From the NCBI GenBank assembly GCA_035610365.1, contig CM069432.1, positions 10,044,001 to 10,108,000 on the forward strand: a stretch of 64,000 nt of DNA, given 5' to 3'. Of the stretch, positions 27,401-39,400 are shown piece after piece. The position numbers were made by a program, and so were the translations under genes. The stretch comes from Aquatica leii. Taxonomy: Eukaryota; Arthropoda; Insecta; Coleoptera; Lampyridae. Below the pieces are notes generated by a model. The model worked only from the letters and a program-made list of their open reading frames with translations. It was not told where the DNA came from and did not search any database. How positions within the stretch are numbered: position 1 is the first letter of the stretch; the number at the start of each line of letters is the position of its first letter.

Positions 27401-30400
27401 AATGTCTGGTGATCTTATTGTTTTCTTTCCTCTTTCAAATATTTTTTGCCTTTCTTTTTCCTCTTCCTCTCTCTCTCTTTTATTCATCCCTTTCCCCCTT
27501 TTTTTTATTACTTATTTATTTATTATTTTTTTTTTATTTTTTTTTATTTTAATAATTTTTTTAAAATTTATTGTTATTATTATATATACTTAGTAAACCA
27601 ATCTGAGACAACTAAAAGCCAACTGTACCCTCTTTTTGAGCGTGGGAAAGGACCCATTAAATCAACGGCAATAATTTGCCAAGGAAAATTACAAATCTTT
27701 TCTCTCTCCATTAGGCCAACTTTACCTTTATTTGGCGCTTTTTGCGCATCGCATATTTTACACGAACGAACGTACTTCAAAATATCCTGTCTTATCTTAG
27801 GCCAATAATATATTCCTTAAATTTTAGCTAAAGTTTTATTAAAGCCAAAATGAAAATAAGTTGGAGGATCGTGACAAGATGTGATCACTTGCTTACGCAA
27901 TGACTTTGAAACTAAAAGTTTCCATTCTTTAAAATTACTCGGAATGTAAGAATTGACAGGAGCAAATTTGTATATTAGACTATTTTCAATTTTCCACTGC
28001 GGAAATTTGTCGGGAAGATCATTAATGTTTCGACGCATTTTAATATACCATGGATCTAAATTTTCTGTACTAAATTCGATACCGGCGATTTGGCTTGGTG
28101 GTTCTAAAGAAATTCGTGATAACGCATCGGGTACTACATTGCTTGAACCGGGACGATGGACGAGATCGAACGAGTGTTGGAGTAGTCGAACAGACCAGCG
28201 GGCTAGTGTTCCAGAAGGGTTTTTAAGATTATTGAGCCAAATGAGTGAAGCATGGTCGGTTATCACTGTAAACCTGATTCCTTCTATGTAGGCTCGAAAA
28301 CGTTCAATTGCAAAGATGACAGCCAAACATTCGCGTTCTGTGGTCGTGTAGTTGCGTTCAGCAGGAGTGAGCGTCCTACTACAATAAGCTATAATTTTTT
28401 CTTCGCCATCTAAAATTTGTGTTAGAACACCTCCAAGACCGGTATTGGATGCATCGTATTGAATAATAAATGGTTTATTAAAATCGAGCTGTGATAAAAT
28501 TGGTGATGATATCAGACAGGATTTTATCTTTAGAAACGCAGCTTCTGCGTTATCGGACCAGGGAATAGGTTGTTTTTTCTTCTTTCCTTTAATGAGATCA
28601 TTAAGTGGTGATACGAGAGTTGAAAAATTATTGATGAATCGCCTATACCAACTACACGTTCCGATAAATCGTTTAATCTCGGTAGATGTTTTAGGTCGAG
28701 GATAATTAATCATCGTCTCCACTTTTTCGGGATCGGTTCTTAATGAATTTTGTCCGACAATAAAACCTAAAAATTTAAATGATGCTTTGAAAAATTCGCA
28801 TTTGTCAATATTTATAGTTAAACTTACTTCCTTTAAACGAATCTTGACTTCTGATAGCTAATTTAAATGTTCTTCGAAAGTTGACGAACATCCCATAGAG
28901 GAAAGTACCATAGGCCCAGGCTTGGTCCAGGCTTGGCCCAAGTCTGTACAAGCCTGGGCCAAGCCTATAGGCTAGGCTTGGGCAAGCTTTGGAAAAAGTC
29001 TGGAATGATAACCATGGCCCAATCCTGGTCGCTAGGCCTTGGTCATGCTCAGTTGCCAGACCTGGGCCATGCTCAGTTGCCAGACCTGGGCCATGCTTAA
29101 TTGCCAGTACTGGGCCACGCTTAATTGCTAAAACTAGCTCAAAATTAAATGCCAAGAATTAAGCATTAATAAAACAATGGAATAAATAATTGTATGAACG
29201 TATTTACACTTTATTGTTATTACTTGTATTATGTACTATTTAAATTACATAAAGTTTTTTAATTACTATTTAGATCTCGTCTTAAATTATATTAACATTT
29301 AGCTAGTACAGTTATTATTCTCCATCACTAGTTCACATTCAAGTTCAACTCATTTTGGCACCTTTTGTTTGATATTTTTTGGTTTTCTGTATCACTAGGG
29401 TCATTAACGTCACTCGCACAGCTGATGTTTACACTTTGATTATTTAAACTTTGCCGGTTAACATCTAAATTAGTTTTTTTATTCAAAACTTTTTTGGTTT
29501 ATTTAACGCACGCCATCTTTAAACTCTAAGGTAAGAATCAGACATAATTACTTTTAGTATCGTCGCCTCGTGATAATTGCGGAGTAAACAAAAGAAATTA
29601 TATTTGGAAGTTTTTTTCTTCTAGTTAAAACGTACTAACATTCAATGACTGTATAACTGAATCTCGGAGATTTGATTCATCACCTTTACTACTCTAGCAA
29701 TGAGAAAAGTCTTACATTTAACTAACAGATGATGTAAACAAGGATGGCGGCTGCGCTAAACGAAAATACCCGAATCTCGCCATACGTAACCGAACGGCTC
29801 AAGTTTCAATTCTACACTTTCGATATTATCATAACTCAACTTATTAACCAATTTTTTAAAATTTTTAACCTTGAAAAAAAATTATTATTGCTATTTTCTT
29901 GGATAATCCAGCCTTGGCCAAGGCTGGGTTAACCAGTCTTGAACTAAGCTTGGGTCCTTATGGAATAGGAAGGCTGGGTTATCCAGGCTTGGGCCAAACT
30001 TGGATTCTCATGGAATGGCCAAGGATGGGCTATACAAGCTTGGGCCAAGCTTGGCTAATAATTTGCATGGCCGAAGCTGGGTCAACCAGTCTTGGCCCAA
30101 GCTTGGGTTTTCATGGAATAGCCAAGGATGGGTTATGCAAGCTTGAGCCAAGCTTGGGTAAGAATTGGCATGGCCGAAGATGGGTCAACCAGTGTAGGGC
30201 CAAGCTTGGGTCCCCATAGAATGGCCAAAGCTGGGTTATCCAGGCTTGGGCCAAACTTGGATTCTCATAGAATGGCCAAGGATGGGTTATACAAGCTTGG
30301 GCCAAGCTTGGCTAATAATTTGCATGGCCGAAGCTGGGTCAACCAGTCTAGGCTCAAGCTTGGGTCCTCATGGAATGGTCAAGGCTGAGCTACCCAGTCC

Positions 30401-33400
30401 TGGGCCAAGTCTGGGCCAATACAGGTACGCCAAACTTAGGTTTCCCAGTACTGGCCCAGATCTGGCCCCGTTGTCTAACTCTGGGGTTTCCTGTATGGGA
30501 TATTATTATGTCGTCTAGATAGGCAAAAATGTTAGGAACGTATTTAGGAGCAAAAATTGCGTCAACACGCCGTTGTTGCGTTTGTGCGGCATTACGTAAG
30601 CCAAAAGGCATTGTAACAAATTCAAAGTGACCTCTACCAACAACGCTAAACGCGGTTTTTTCTCTAGATGTTGGATCAAGTGGTACTTGCCAAAAAGCTT
30701 TTCGAAGGTCAATTGAAGAGATATATTTAGCATCCCTTAACATATTTAAGACTCTATCTATGTGTGGAAATGGATAAGAATCGTGTTTTGTAATATCATT
30801 TAAAAAGCGGCCATCGAAACAGAACCGGTACTCACCGGACCTTTTTTTTACGAGTAGGACAGGGGAGCACCATGGGCTTGAAGAAGGTTGTACTACCCCT
30901 AATTTTAACATATCATCTAGTTCTTGGTTTAAAATATTAAGCATATGTGGAGAGGTATGTAGGTTCATGTCTATTTTATTTATGCGACCTAATTTATTTT
31001 TGCTACTAATTTCCTGAAAACATTTTATGGTTTCATTAGCTTTTGCTTGTTGGAATAGGTTTAACTCGTTTATGAAAAACAATTGATGAATACTAACGGT
31101 ATTACTTAAATTATACAAATTGGAATTAAACTGAACCTGCCAACAGTTATTTTTGAAATCAATATTTAATTGAAATGACTTAATAAAATCTGAACCGAGA
31201 ATAAAATCGTGCGTAAGAGAAGGAGCTACAAAACAGTTTATTACTTTAGTGTTTCCTTCAACAGTGACTGGAAGATCCACAGAGGTATTAAAAGGGGTGT
31301 TATCGCCATTAGCTAAAATTAGTTTTTGATCACTTGGGTAATGTTTTAATTTGAGGTTTTTTATAACATTTAAGCCATTACCTCCAATTACTGAAGAGGT
31401 TGCACCAGTATCAAGAAGAGCAGTACATTCAATATCGAAAATTTTAATTGATATATAAGGACGATTATCATACAACTTACTTATTAAAAGAGAAGATACT
31501 TGTTCTGTTAACCTATCTTTTTTTGTTGAACCGAGTAAAAGTATTAACTCAATCGCGCCATTCGTGATTATCGGTAAAAGTGAGCTTAGAGTGTTTGGCC
31601 TGTTTAGAAAGGAAGGAACGTCGGCCAAAGATGCGTTATTTCTTTAAGAGTTTTTTGGACAATGGAGATCATTCGAAATTTGAACGTTTGGGTATCCACA
31701 TCGGTGACAGAATAAATTTCTTTTTGCTAAACAGAATTGAAAGGCATGATTAGGTTGTTTGCAGTTCCAGCAAATGACTTTGGGGACTTTGATTTTCTGT
31801 TGCTTATTTTGATTCTGTAAATTTATATTAGATTTATTGCTAATTGAGTATGTATTCGTTTTTGGGTTAGTGTGGAACTGAACCGATTGCACTTTATGTG
31901 TAGAACTACTAGCGGTAGTTTGTATACCACTGGATGGATTATAACTACAGACGTGAGATTTACTTTTGGGTAATTGAATTGAAGCAGTTTCTAATTTTTT
32001 GCATTAAGAGTTTAACTCGCTTAAAGAAGAAACATCTCGAAGTACCAAGTGAGAGATGTATTCTGGTAAGAGGTTAGACATGATTATTGTAATTTTTGTA
32101 ACTTTAAGAGGGGATTTACTTAATCTAGAAAATAAATTTTCTAAGTGTGCTATAAAAATAGTAACGTGTTCGGTCCGTTTTTGTTTAAGTGATTTAATTT
32201 GTTGCCAAATTTAGTCTTCATAGTCCGTTGGTAAAAATTCGGATTTTAGTAAAGAAACCAAATAAAAGCATCGTCGACAAATAATTCTACCGCCGAATTG
32301 AAAAGTTCATCATCGGAAATTTTTCGAGATTAACTTAGATCGGTAACGTGTTCGAGAAACGAGGGTAGTTTGCCTGGATCTCCATTAAATGTAATATTTA
32401 AATCGGAGACAGTATATCGTGAATTGCAATTTACTATGAGTGGTTGGACGTTAATTACGGGAGTAGCAGCAGAAAATGTGGTCGACGTATTGATTGTTTC
32501 CGATTGACTTAGTGATTCTTCTAAATCAGCATCAAATCTTGACTTCAGACTGATCATCTGTAGTAATTAATCGTAGAATTTTACTAGTGACATGAGTAAT
32601 TCTAGAGCGAAGTCGTTTATATAGCGAATCATTTGAAGAACCTTCAAATTCTTTTATTAAAGTTTCAATTGAATTCAAGGTATTATTAATTTCTTTGATT
32701 TCAGTTTCTAATGACTCGTCGTATTTATCCAAATTAATCAAAGAAACACCGGAGGTACGTTCTTTATCGAGCGCGCGACACAAAATTTTCCTCTTTTCGT
32801 CATGCGGACGTGAAATATTAATGCCTCTTATTAATAATTTTTTACTTTTAAATGTACTAAAAGAATTTAAACAAATATTACAGATTAGGTATTCCATTGC
32901 AAGTAAAATATACTGAAGCGTGCAATAATCGATTGTTAATAAAATACCGATTTTGAACCAATGTGTGACCTTTAAATAAATGCAAATGCACATAACGAAT
33001 TGTTAATACAAAATTAAGTTAAATAAACACTTGAAACGCTGTGTTTTAGCAGTTAAATTTTGACTATTGATAAAAAAAGGCATAGGGTGATTGAATTATG
33101 TAATAAATAATTTAAATCGGGCCCCACGTTGGGCGCCAAAATTAGTGTAACGTGTTTTGTTGACACCGCGCAGCTGCTTTACGTCGTACAGGCTGTCGTG
33201 GTTCTTATTAAATCAAAGTATGGATGTCTAACTCAATCACCCTAATTACCGTTGGGCGCCATCCAGTTAAGTCCGAACTGGAACGGAAGATATTAACTTA
33301 CTTTGTTAGATATACATAGAAATAACAATAAAAGGACTTCTCCACACTCCAACATGAGTTTTCGTTTTTGCTATATTGTACGTTGCTATGTGGATTTCAG

Positions 33401-36400
33401 TTTTTCTATTTGTCAAATTTTTGCCTCCCCCCAGAATCCTTGAGACAGACCGGTCTCCCGGTGTAGAATTGTGGATATATTATCCTACCCACCTGGAGTA
33501 TTATTTATTTACGTTTTCTTGTCGACATTGGTTTGAAACACCACGCTGGTCAGGTGCATTAATAAGTTTAATTTCAGTCACTCCTAACCTGAGAAACAAA
33601 CGCTGTTTGCAGCACCTCGTTCTAAGTCAAACGCTGCTGTGTTAGTTTTGGTCTACCCCGAGTATTTAATTTTCTCGGTACCATTCATATCTAAGAAACA
33701 TTCCTCTATCCTTCACCCAGATGAGACGCCTGATAGAGGATTAGCAAGCTTATACGGGCGGCTTTACGTATTGTTGGTTATAGTCTGAAACACAGTCACG
33801 GTCATTGTCCGCTGCCGGAAATAATGTTTTTTTTTGTTACCAAACGCATTTTATATTGTTCCTCATGAGTACAAACTCATACATTTTCTGTAGACATAAA
33901 AAATTCATTACAACATAATGCTCCAAGGTTTGAATGGCAGTATAGCAAGATAAGTCGATAGCTAAAATGACACCAACCGTTGACATGGTACTAAGGTTGA
34001 TTTTGAAAAATTGCCATAGATTTGATAATATTTACGAAATCACCCACTATAAATTAATTGTAATTATTTTTGCAGAAGCCCTTATAGTTTTGAATGTTTG
34101 GCTCCTTACGGTGGACCGGTCGAACCTGGCACGGCCGTTGCTGGAGCTACAAATGACGATTTTACAGACGGCGTTGGCGTTACATTAACGTTTTTGGTTG
34201 CGAATACATTAGATGAGGATAAATTGGTTGGCATTTGGGAATGGGAAAAAAAGTAATAATGCAAAATTGTTGTTTAGCGTTACACGTCCAGTTATGTTTT
34301 TAGATTTATTGAATTTATAAAAAATTGGAATGAAAACCACAGACCCGAGTTTATGGACATTGCTTTTTCTGCTGAGAGATCGATAGAAGACGAACTATTA
34401 CGTTTATCCCAAGGAGAAGTTATGACAACTGTTATAAGTTACTTAGTAATGTTTGTGTACATAACAATTGCTTTAGGAAGGCTACGTTCTTGCTCAACTA
34501 TATGCGTAAGTTGTGTATTTAAGTTACGTTCCTGGGTTCTAACGTATGTGTAATAGTTGGACAGTAAAGTGACGTTAGGCGTTGGAGGTATACTTATAGT
34601 TCTCTGTTCAGTTGTATGCTCTTTGGGAGTATGCGGGTACGCTCAGATTACAACTACTTTACTGACTATTGAAGTAATACCTTTTCTGGTCCTGGCCGTA
34701 GGAGTCGACAACATTTTCATTATTGTTCAAACGCACCAAAGACGACAAAGGTTAGTAAACCGCGCTATAGTTAAATTTGCTTAAAAAAGAGGTTTGCAGA
34801 CAGAAAGATTTGAGTTTAGAACAGGAAATTGGCTTAACTATGAGTAAAATTGGTCCTAGCATGCTGCTTACTAGTTTCTCAGAGATGTGTTGTTTTGGAA
34901 TAGGCGCAATCTCTTCAATGCCCGCAGTTAATACTTTTGCTATTTATTCAGTAATTGCGCTGGCGTTTGATTTTCTTTTTCAAATTACAGCGTTCGTAGC
35001 TTTGCTGTATCTAGATGACATGCGCTACGAAGTATGTATACCTACACATAGCTACGGCGTAAAATAAAATTATTCTTGCAGCAAAATCGTTTGGATATTC
35101 TTTGTTGTATTAAACAGAAGAAACAAAATTTTGCAAATGCAAAAGGATGGATTTACAAATTTTGGACTAAAATCTATACACCGTTTATAATGAAGTACGT
35201 TAGGTGTGTAATGGTTTGTGTTCGTGTTAATTATTGTTTTTTTAGTTTTTTTATGAGATGTCTGATTATATTGATCTTTGTGGTTGTGTTATGCCTAAGT
35301 ATTCTTGTTATACCGGATATAGAAATTGGGTTAGATCAAGAATTATCTATGCCTGATGATAGTCACGTGCTAAAGTATTTTGAAGTAAGTATTGTTTTGT
35401 TTTTGTGTTGTTGTTGCGTTTGATGGCAGACTCATCTCATAGTGTGATTTACTATGTAACAAAATTGAATATTCTAAACAAAAATTAAGGCAAAATAATA
35501 AAAGTGCAAATTCAGTAGTTTTGCGCGTGTGTATAAACAAAAGTAATTGCGGGCGGTGTTTATAAATCTACAGTGATATATAAATTTATTTAGTAAGTTG
35601 TTTTCATTATTTTAGTTAGCTATAGTTTTTTTTATGTTCGTTGTGTTAAGTGTGAAAAAATTAAGTTTCAAAATCGCAACAATTGGTATCAGGTGTGCGG
35701 TGATATAATATCTTTGCTTGTTTAATCAAACAAATAATTAATTCGTGCTTTATGTGTGTTAGTTTAGTAAATTAATTATCTACATGTAAAAAACTATAAA
35801 GTTGTTAATTAGATAGTAAATATTATAATTTTAAATTTCAAAAAATGTATTTGAATAAAACGCCGCATAATATTCCTAATTGTACTACGCAACCGCATTA
35901 GAGTATTCCAATGTTAAAGAGTTTGAATAGGACAAACAGTTATCTATTGCTCCCTAATAATAATGGTTACTGCAATTATATAAACAACATTTCTGATCTT
36001 GCGTAGTACAGTTAGGTTTTATTCAAATACTCTAATCTAATCAACAATTTTACAGTTTTCTACATGTATATACTACTCGTACGTATCCCCGATTCTACGA
36101 GAAGGCATTTTTTTTCAGATTTATATAAATTTTTAATAATCGTGTAAAATTGTTACAATTGGTGTCAGGTGTGGAGTGTGATAAAGTGAAACACCATAAA
36201 GTTACATCAACTAATATTCAAAAAAATTAATTATATCAAATTTGTTTGCTTTGGAAGAGAATTTATTGTATTCTACAATCTCTTGTTGCACTCAGGTCCC
36301 TATCAGAATAAATTTTTTAAGACAACGATATAAGATAAGAATAAAAACAAACCGATATAAATGACTTACGTGACGTTGTTCTAAGCGGGCGCTTGCAATG

Positions 36401-39400
36401 CATTGTGTTCTTCAGTAAAAGCGAATAGAACCCCAATTAAAATTTTCTTTGTGTTGATGACACCATCCTGCTAACAAATCTTAAAGACAATACGTTTTAG
36501 AAATACTGAATGGGTATGTACTCTACTTAAAAAAAACACACATCAATAATTAGGCCAACAATGTACGAAAATATTGATGCTAGTTTTCTGCAACGCCTAC
36601 GTCATTATTTTGGCTGCTTGTTTATTCGTCGCCACATAAAATGATTTTACGTACATTGACATGCTTTGTTCTTTTATAGAATGCCTTTATCTAAATTCCG
36701 TTTTAATTAAAAAACCCAACGATTATCAATCACTTCTTAGTCTTGCAGTAGATTGATTAAACTCCGTTGTGACGCTTACTCTGGGGATCGGCCTGCTTAT
36801 CTGAAATAGAAATCTAAAGAACGGTACGGTTCTCGGGGGCCAGATTTGTTTTTTAGCAGTTTACTTTCCTGTTAGACGGTGTTGTCCGGGCAACTGCAGT
36901 GAACACACGGTTGTCCAGGGCTTCAAACGTTCCTAAAAGTGGAGCTAAGCGACGGAAATAAAAGACAACAGTAAATAAAAATAACTTTATTTTATTCTTA
37001 AAAAACTGTCCGGTATTTCGGCGAGCTAATCGAAGAGAACGGAAGCGGCGGAAACAACAACCAAGCAAGCGTAGAATGAGTAATTAGCGTGCGTGCGGCA
37101 AGCGGCACCATCTGTGACCGGTGATCGGATCGGTAGAAGGGATTGTTCGGGTTCGGATATTCGGTGAACACAAATTACTAGAACCCAGTGTTGACGGCGT
37201 GTTACGCAGGCCAAAGCCCGACACTACGAACACGACGCCCGGTAAAGAATAGAGTGGAACCAATAACCGTGCGAAAATCTCTCAACACGTTTCTGGAAAA
37301 GCCCGACACTACAAACACGGACCTCGGACTCCTCTTCCATTAAGATGCAACTAGAACTAAAGTTTCAGATTCAGATTTCATACATGTTTATTGCTTTTTC
37401 ATTTTTAAAGCTTAATCCTAAATGTCTGTGTCTGCTTAAATAGCCACATTGGATCGGTTTTCCACCTCCGAGTTGCCTCTTTGGTTTCAAACTTTTTAGC
37501 TGGGTTGTACATTTCATTCTAACTTAATCTAGGATGACATACTTAGGCCGTTTGTGCGTAGGCATGTCATCTCTGTCGTAGTCCCAAAGCCGCCGGACGA
37601 GGGGATTGGGATGGGCCGCGAGGTCTGCATGCTGCGGATTGGCGGACGAAATCTGCGATTTTCGGGATGGCGAGTTCGTGATGGAGCCGGTCTGTTCGGA
37701 CGAACTAGGAGGCGTCAGCAATCATTCTGAGGATCTTGTTTTAGAAGATCTGGATCTTGGTGGTGTGAGTTTTGGTAGCGTAGAACTATACTTGTGCTGC
37801 GTACGTCGTGGCTAGGCGGATGATCGTGTTATAGATAAGTAATTTGTTGTTGATGCTGAGGCGGCTGTTGCGGCACAGCATCGGATATAACTTAACCGGT
37901 AGGCCGTTCGAAGAGGCGAGCTTCTGGGTGATGTGAGATTTCCATAACAATTTCTTGTCTAGAGTGAGGCCGAGATATTTGGTCTCGTCTACCCAGGAGA
38001 CGTCGTTGCTTTTGATGTGGAGGCGGCTTGCGGGTTTGATGTTCCTTCGGTTGAAAAGGACGGCGGCGCTTTTCGTGGGATTGACTTTTATTCGCCAGTC
38101 GTCGTACCAGTTGTCAAGCGAAGTGAGAGCCATTTGAAGATTTTTCTCGGCTTGAGCGGGCGAGCGGGATGTTGCCAAAACGGCGGTGTCGTCGGCGCGG
38201 AAAGTGTACGTGAGTCCGTCGATTTTTGGGACGTCTGCGGTGAAGATGTTGTATAGAAGTGGAGATAGCGTGGATCTTTGAGGAACGCCGGCTTCTAGAG
38301 CCGCGATGCCAGACCTTGTCGAACGCCTTTTCGATGTCGAGAAAAACGCCGCCGGTGACGTCGCGGTGGTTGAAGCCGTCGGTGATCTGCTCTATGACGC
38401 GGAGGGCTTGGTGGACCGTGTAATGTTTTTTTTACGAAAACTGAACTGTTGTTGGGGAATAATTTGGTTGCTGTCGACCTGTTCCTGTAATCGGGTGAGG
38501 ATGATTCTTTCCAATAGCTTACCGAGCCTCGGAAGTAAGCTAATTGGATGGTAGTTTTGCGGCATGACGTGATCTTTTCCGGGTTTGGGGATGACTATGA
38601 CGTCCGCGGTTTTCCGCTGATGTGGAAAGTGTCTTAGGCAGGTGTTAAAAATCGCGGTTAAGGTGGCTATACCTTTTTTGAGCAGAAGATTGAAAGCCGT
38701 CGTTCCCGGGAGCTTTGCGCGGTTTGAGATTTTTGATTTCCATTTCGATTTCATTGGGAGAAGTGTGCCTGATGGGCTCGTTTGGGTTTGCCGTCAAGAT
38801 GCTTTTGACTTCGCGGTGGATAGCGTTCGTGCAACGGAAGTATTCGTCGTCTAAATGGTTTGCTTTGAGTTAGAGTTCGAGCGTGTCAGTAAAAGCTTTG
38901 GATTTGTCTAGATCCCTGTAGACCAGACCTCTGGGGCTGTGAATAGCGTGCATGGGAGAATTGTTTCTGTTTTTTAGGATGTTGGTCATTTGCCAGACGC
39001 TGTGGTCTTGTGAATTTAGCGACTGAAGTTTGTCATTGAAAAGGTGATTACGATGGGTTTCGATCTAGGTTCGAATAGCATTTTGAGCTGCGTTAAGAGC
39101 TCTCTTATCGTTTGGGTGGTGAGTCCGTTGCCATCTACGTCTAAGGCGATTTTTCTCGGTGATCTGGTAACGAATTTGAATTGGGAGTTGGAGCGGATTG
39201 GACTTGATTTTTGTGATAGTTTTTTTAGCTTTTGAAATGCATCTTTTGACAAGGTCTGTGAAACTGTCAACCGCGGCTTGAAGTTGGGCGATGTTATCGA
39301 TGACCGGCACTTGAGTGAAAAGTTTACTGGTTTCGAATGGTGATGTTCGTTTTGAACTGAAGGTTATCGTTTTCTAATTGATCACCGAGTTGTAAAAGCA

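Larger units (their letters stand above)
22899..33308 (-). mobile_element. Gypsy-1: LTR retrotransposon, broken, with two younger insertions
   Basis: Two LTRs of about 165 bp (22899-23064 and 33146-33308) differ at about four sites and one 3-bp indel, so by eye the insertion is fairly recent among those here. A primer-binding site complementary to a tRNA 3' end (TGGCGCCCAACGTGGGGC in - orientation, 33121-33138) lies just inside the 5' LTR. Parts in order on the - strand: gag-like N-terminal region (about 33000-31900), zinc knuckles (about 31890-31690), aspartic protease ([10 protein letters not shown], near 31400), reverse transcriptase (about 30960-30500), RNase H (about 28700-28150), and integrase with its zinc-binding and core parts (about 27900-27600 and 23350-23070). 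No env is seen. It is broken, with several breaks besides the two insertions. It lies antisense in an NPC1 intron. Confidence 0.88.
12424..34075 (+). other. NPC1 intron of 21.7 kb, swollen by transposons
   Basis: It is bounded by AAG|GTACGT and TTTTTGCAG|A, and the flanking exons join in phase 2. Its neighbours are about 50 nt long. It contains a small palindromic element, LINE copy A, a solo LTR, a decayed unknown block (20-22 kb), an RTE fragment, Gypsy-1 with LINE copy B and a repeat-array transposon nested in it, and about 760 bp of unremarkable AT-rich DNA at the end (33309-34075). All recognised elements lie on the - strand, antisense to NPC1. Confidence 0.88.

Noticed and set aside
23562-27600. 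Long + strand Ser/Phe/Leu-rich frames
   Set aside because: Antisense of LINE copy B for the same reason.
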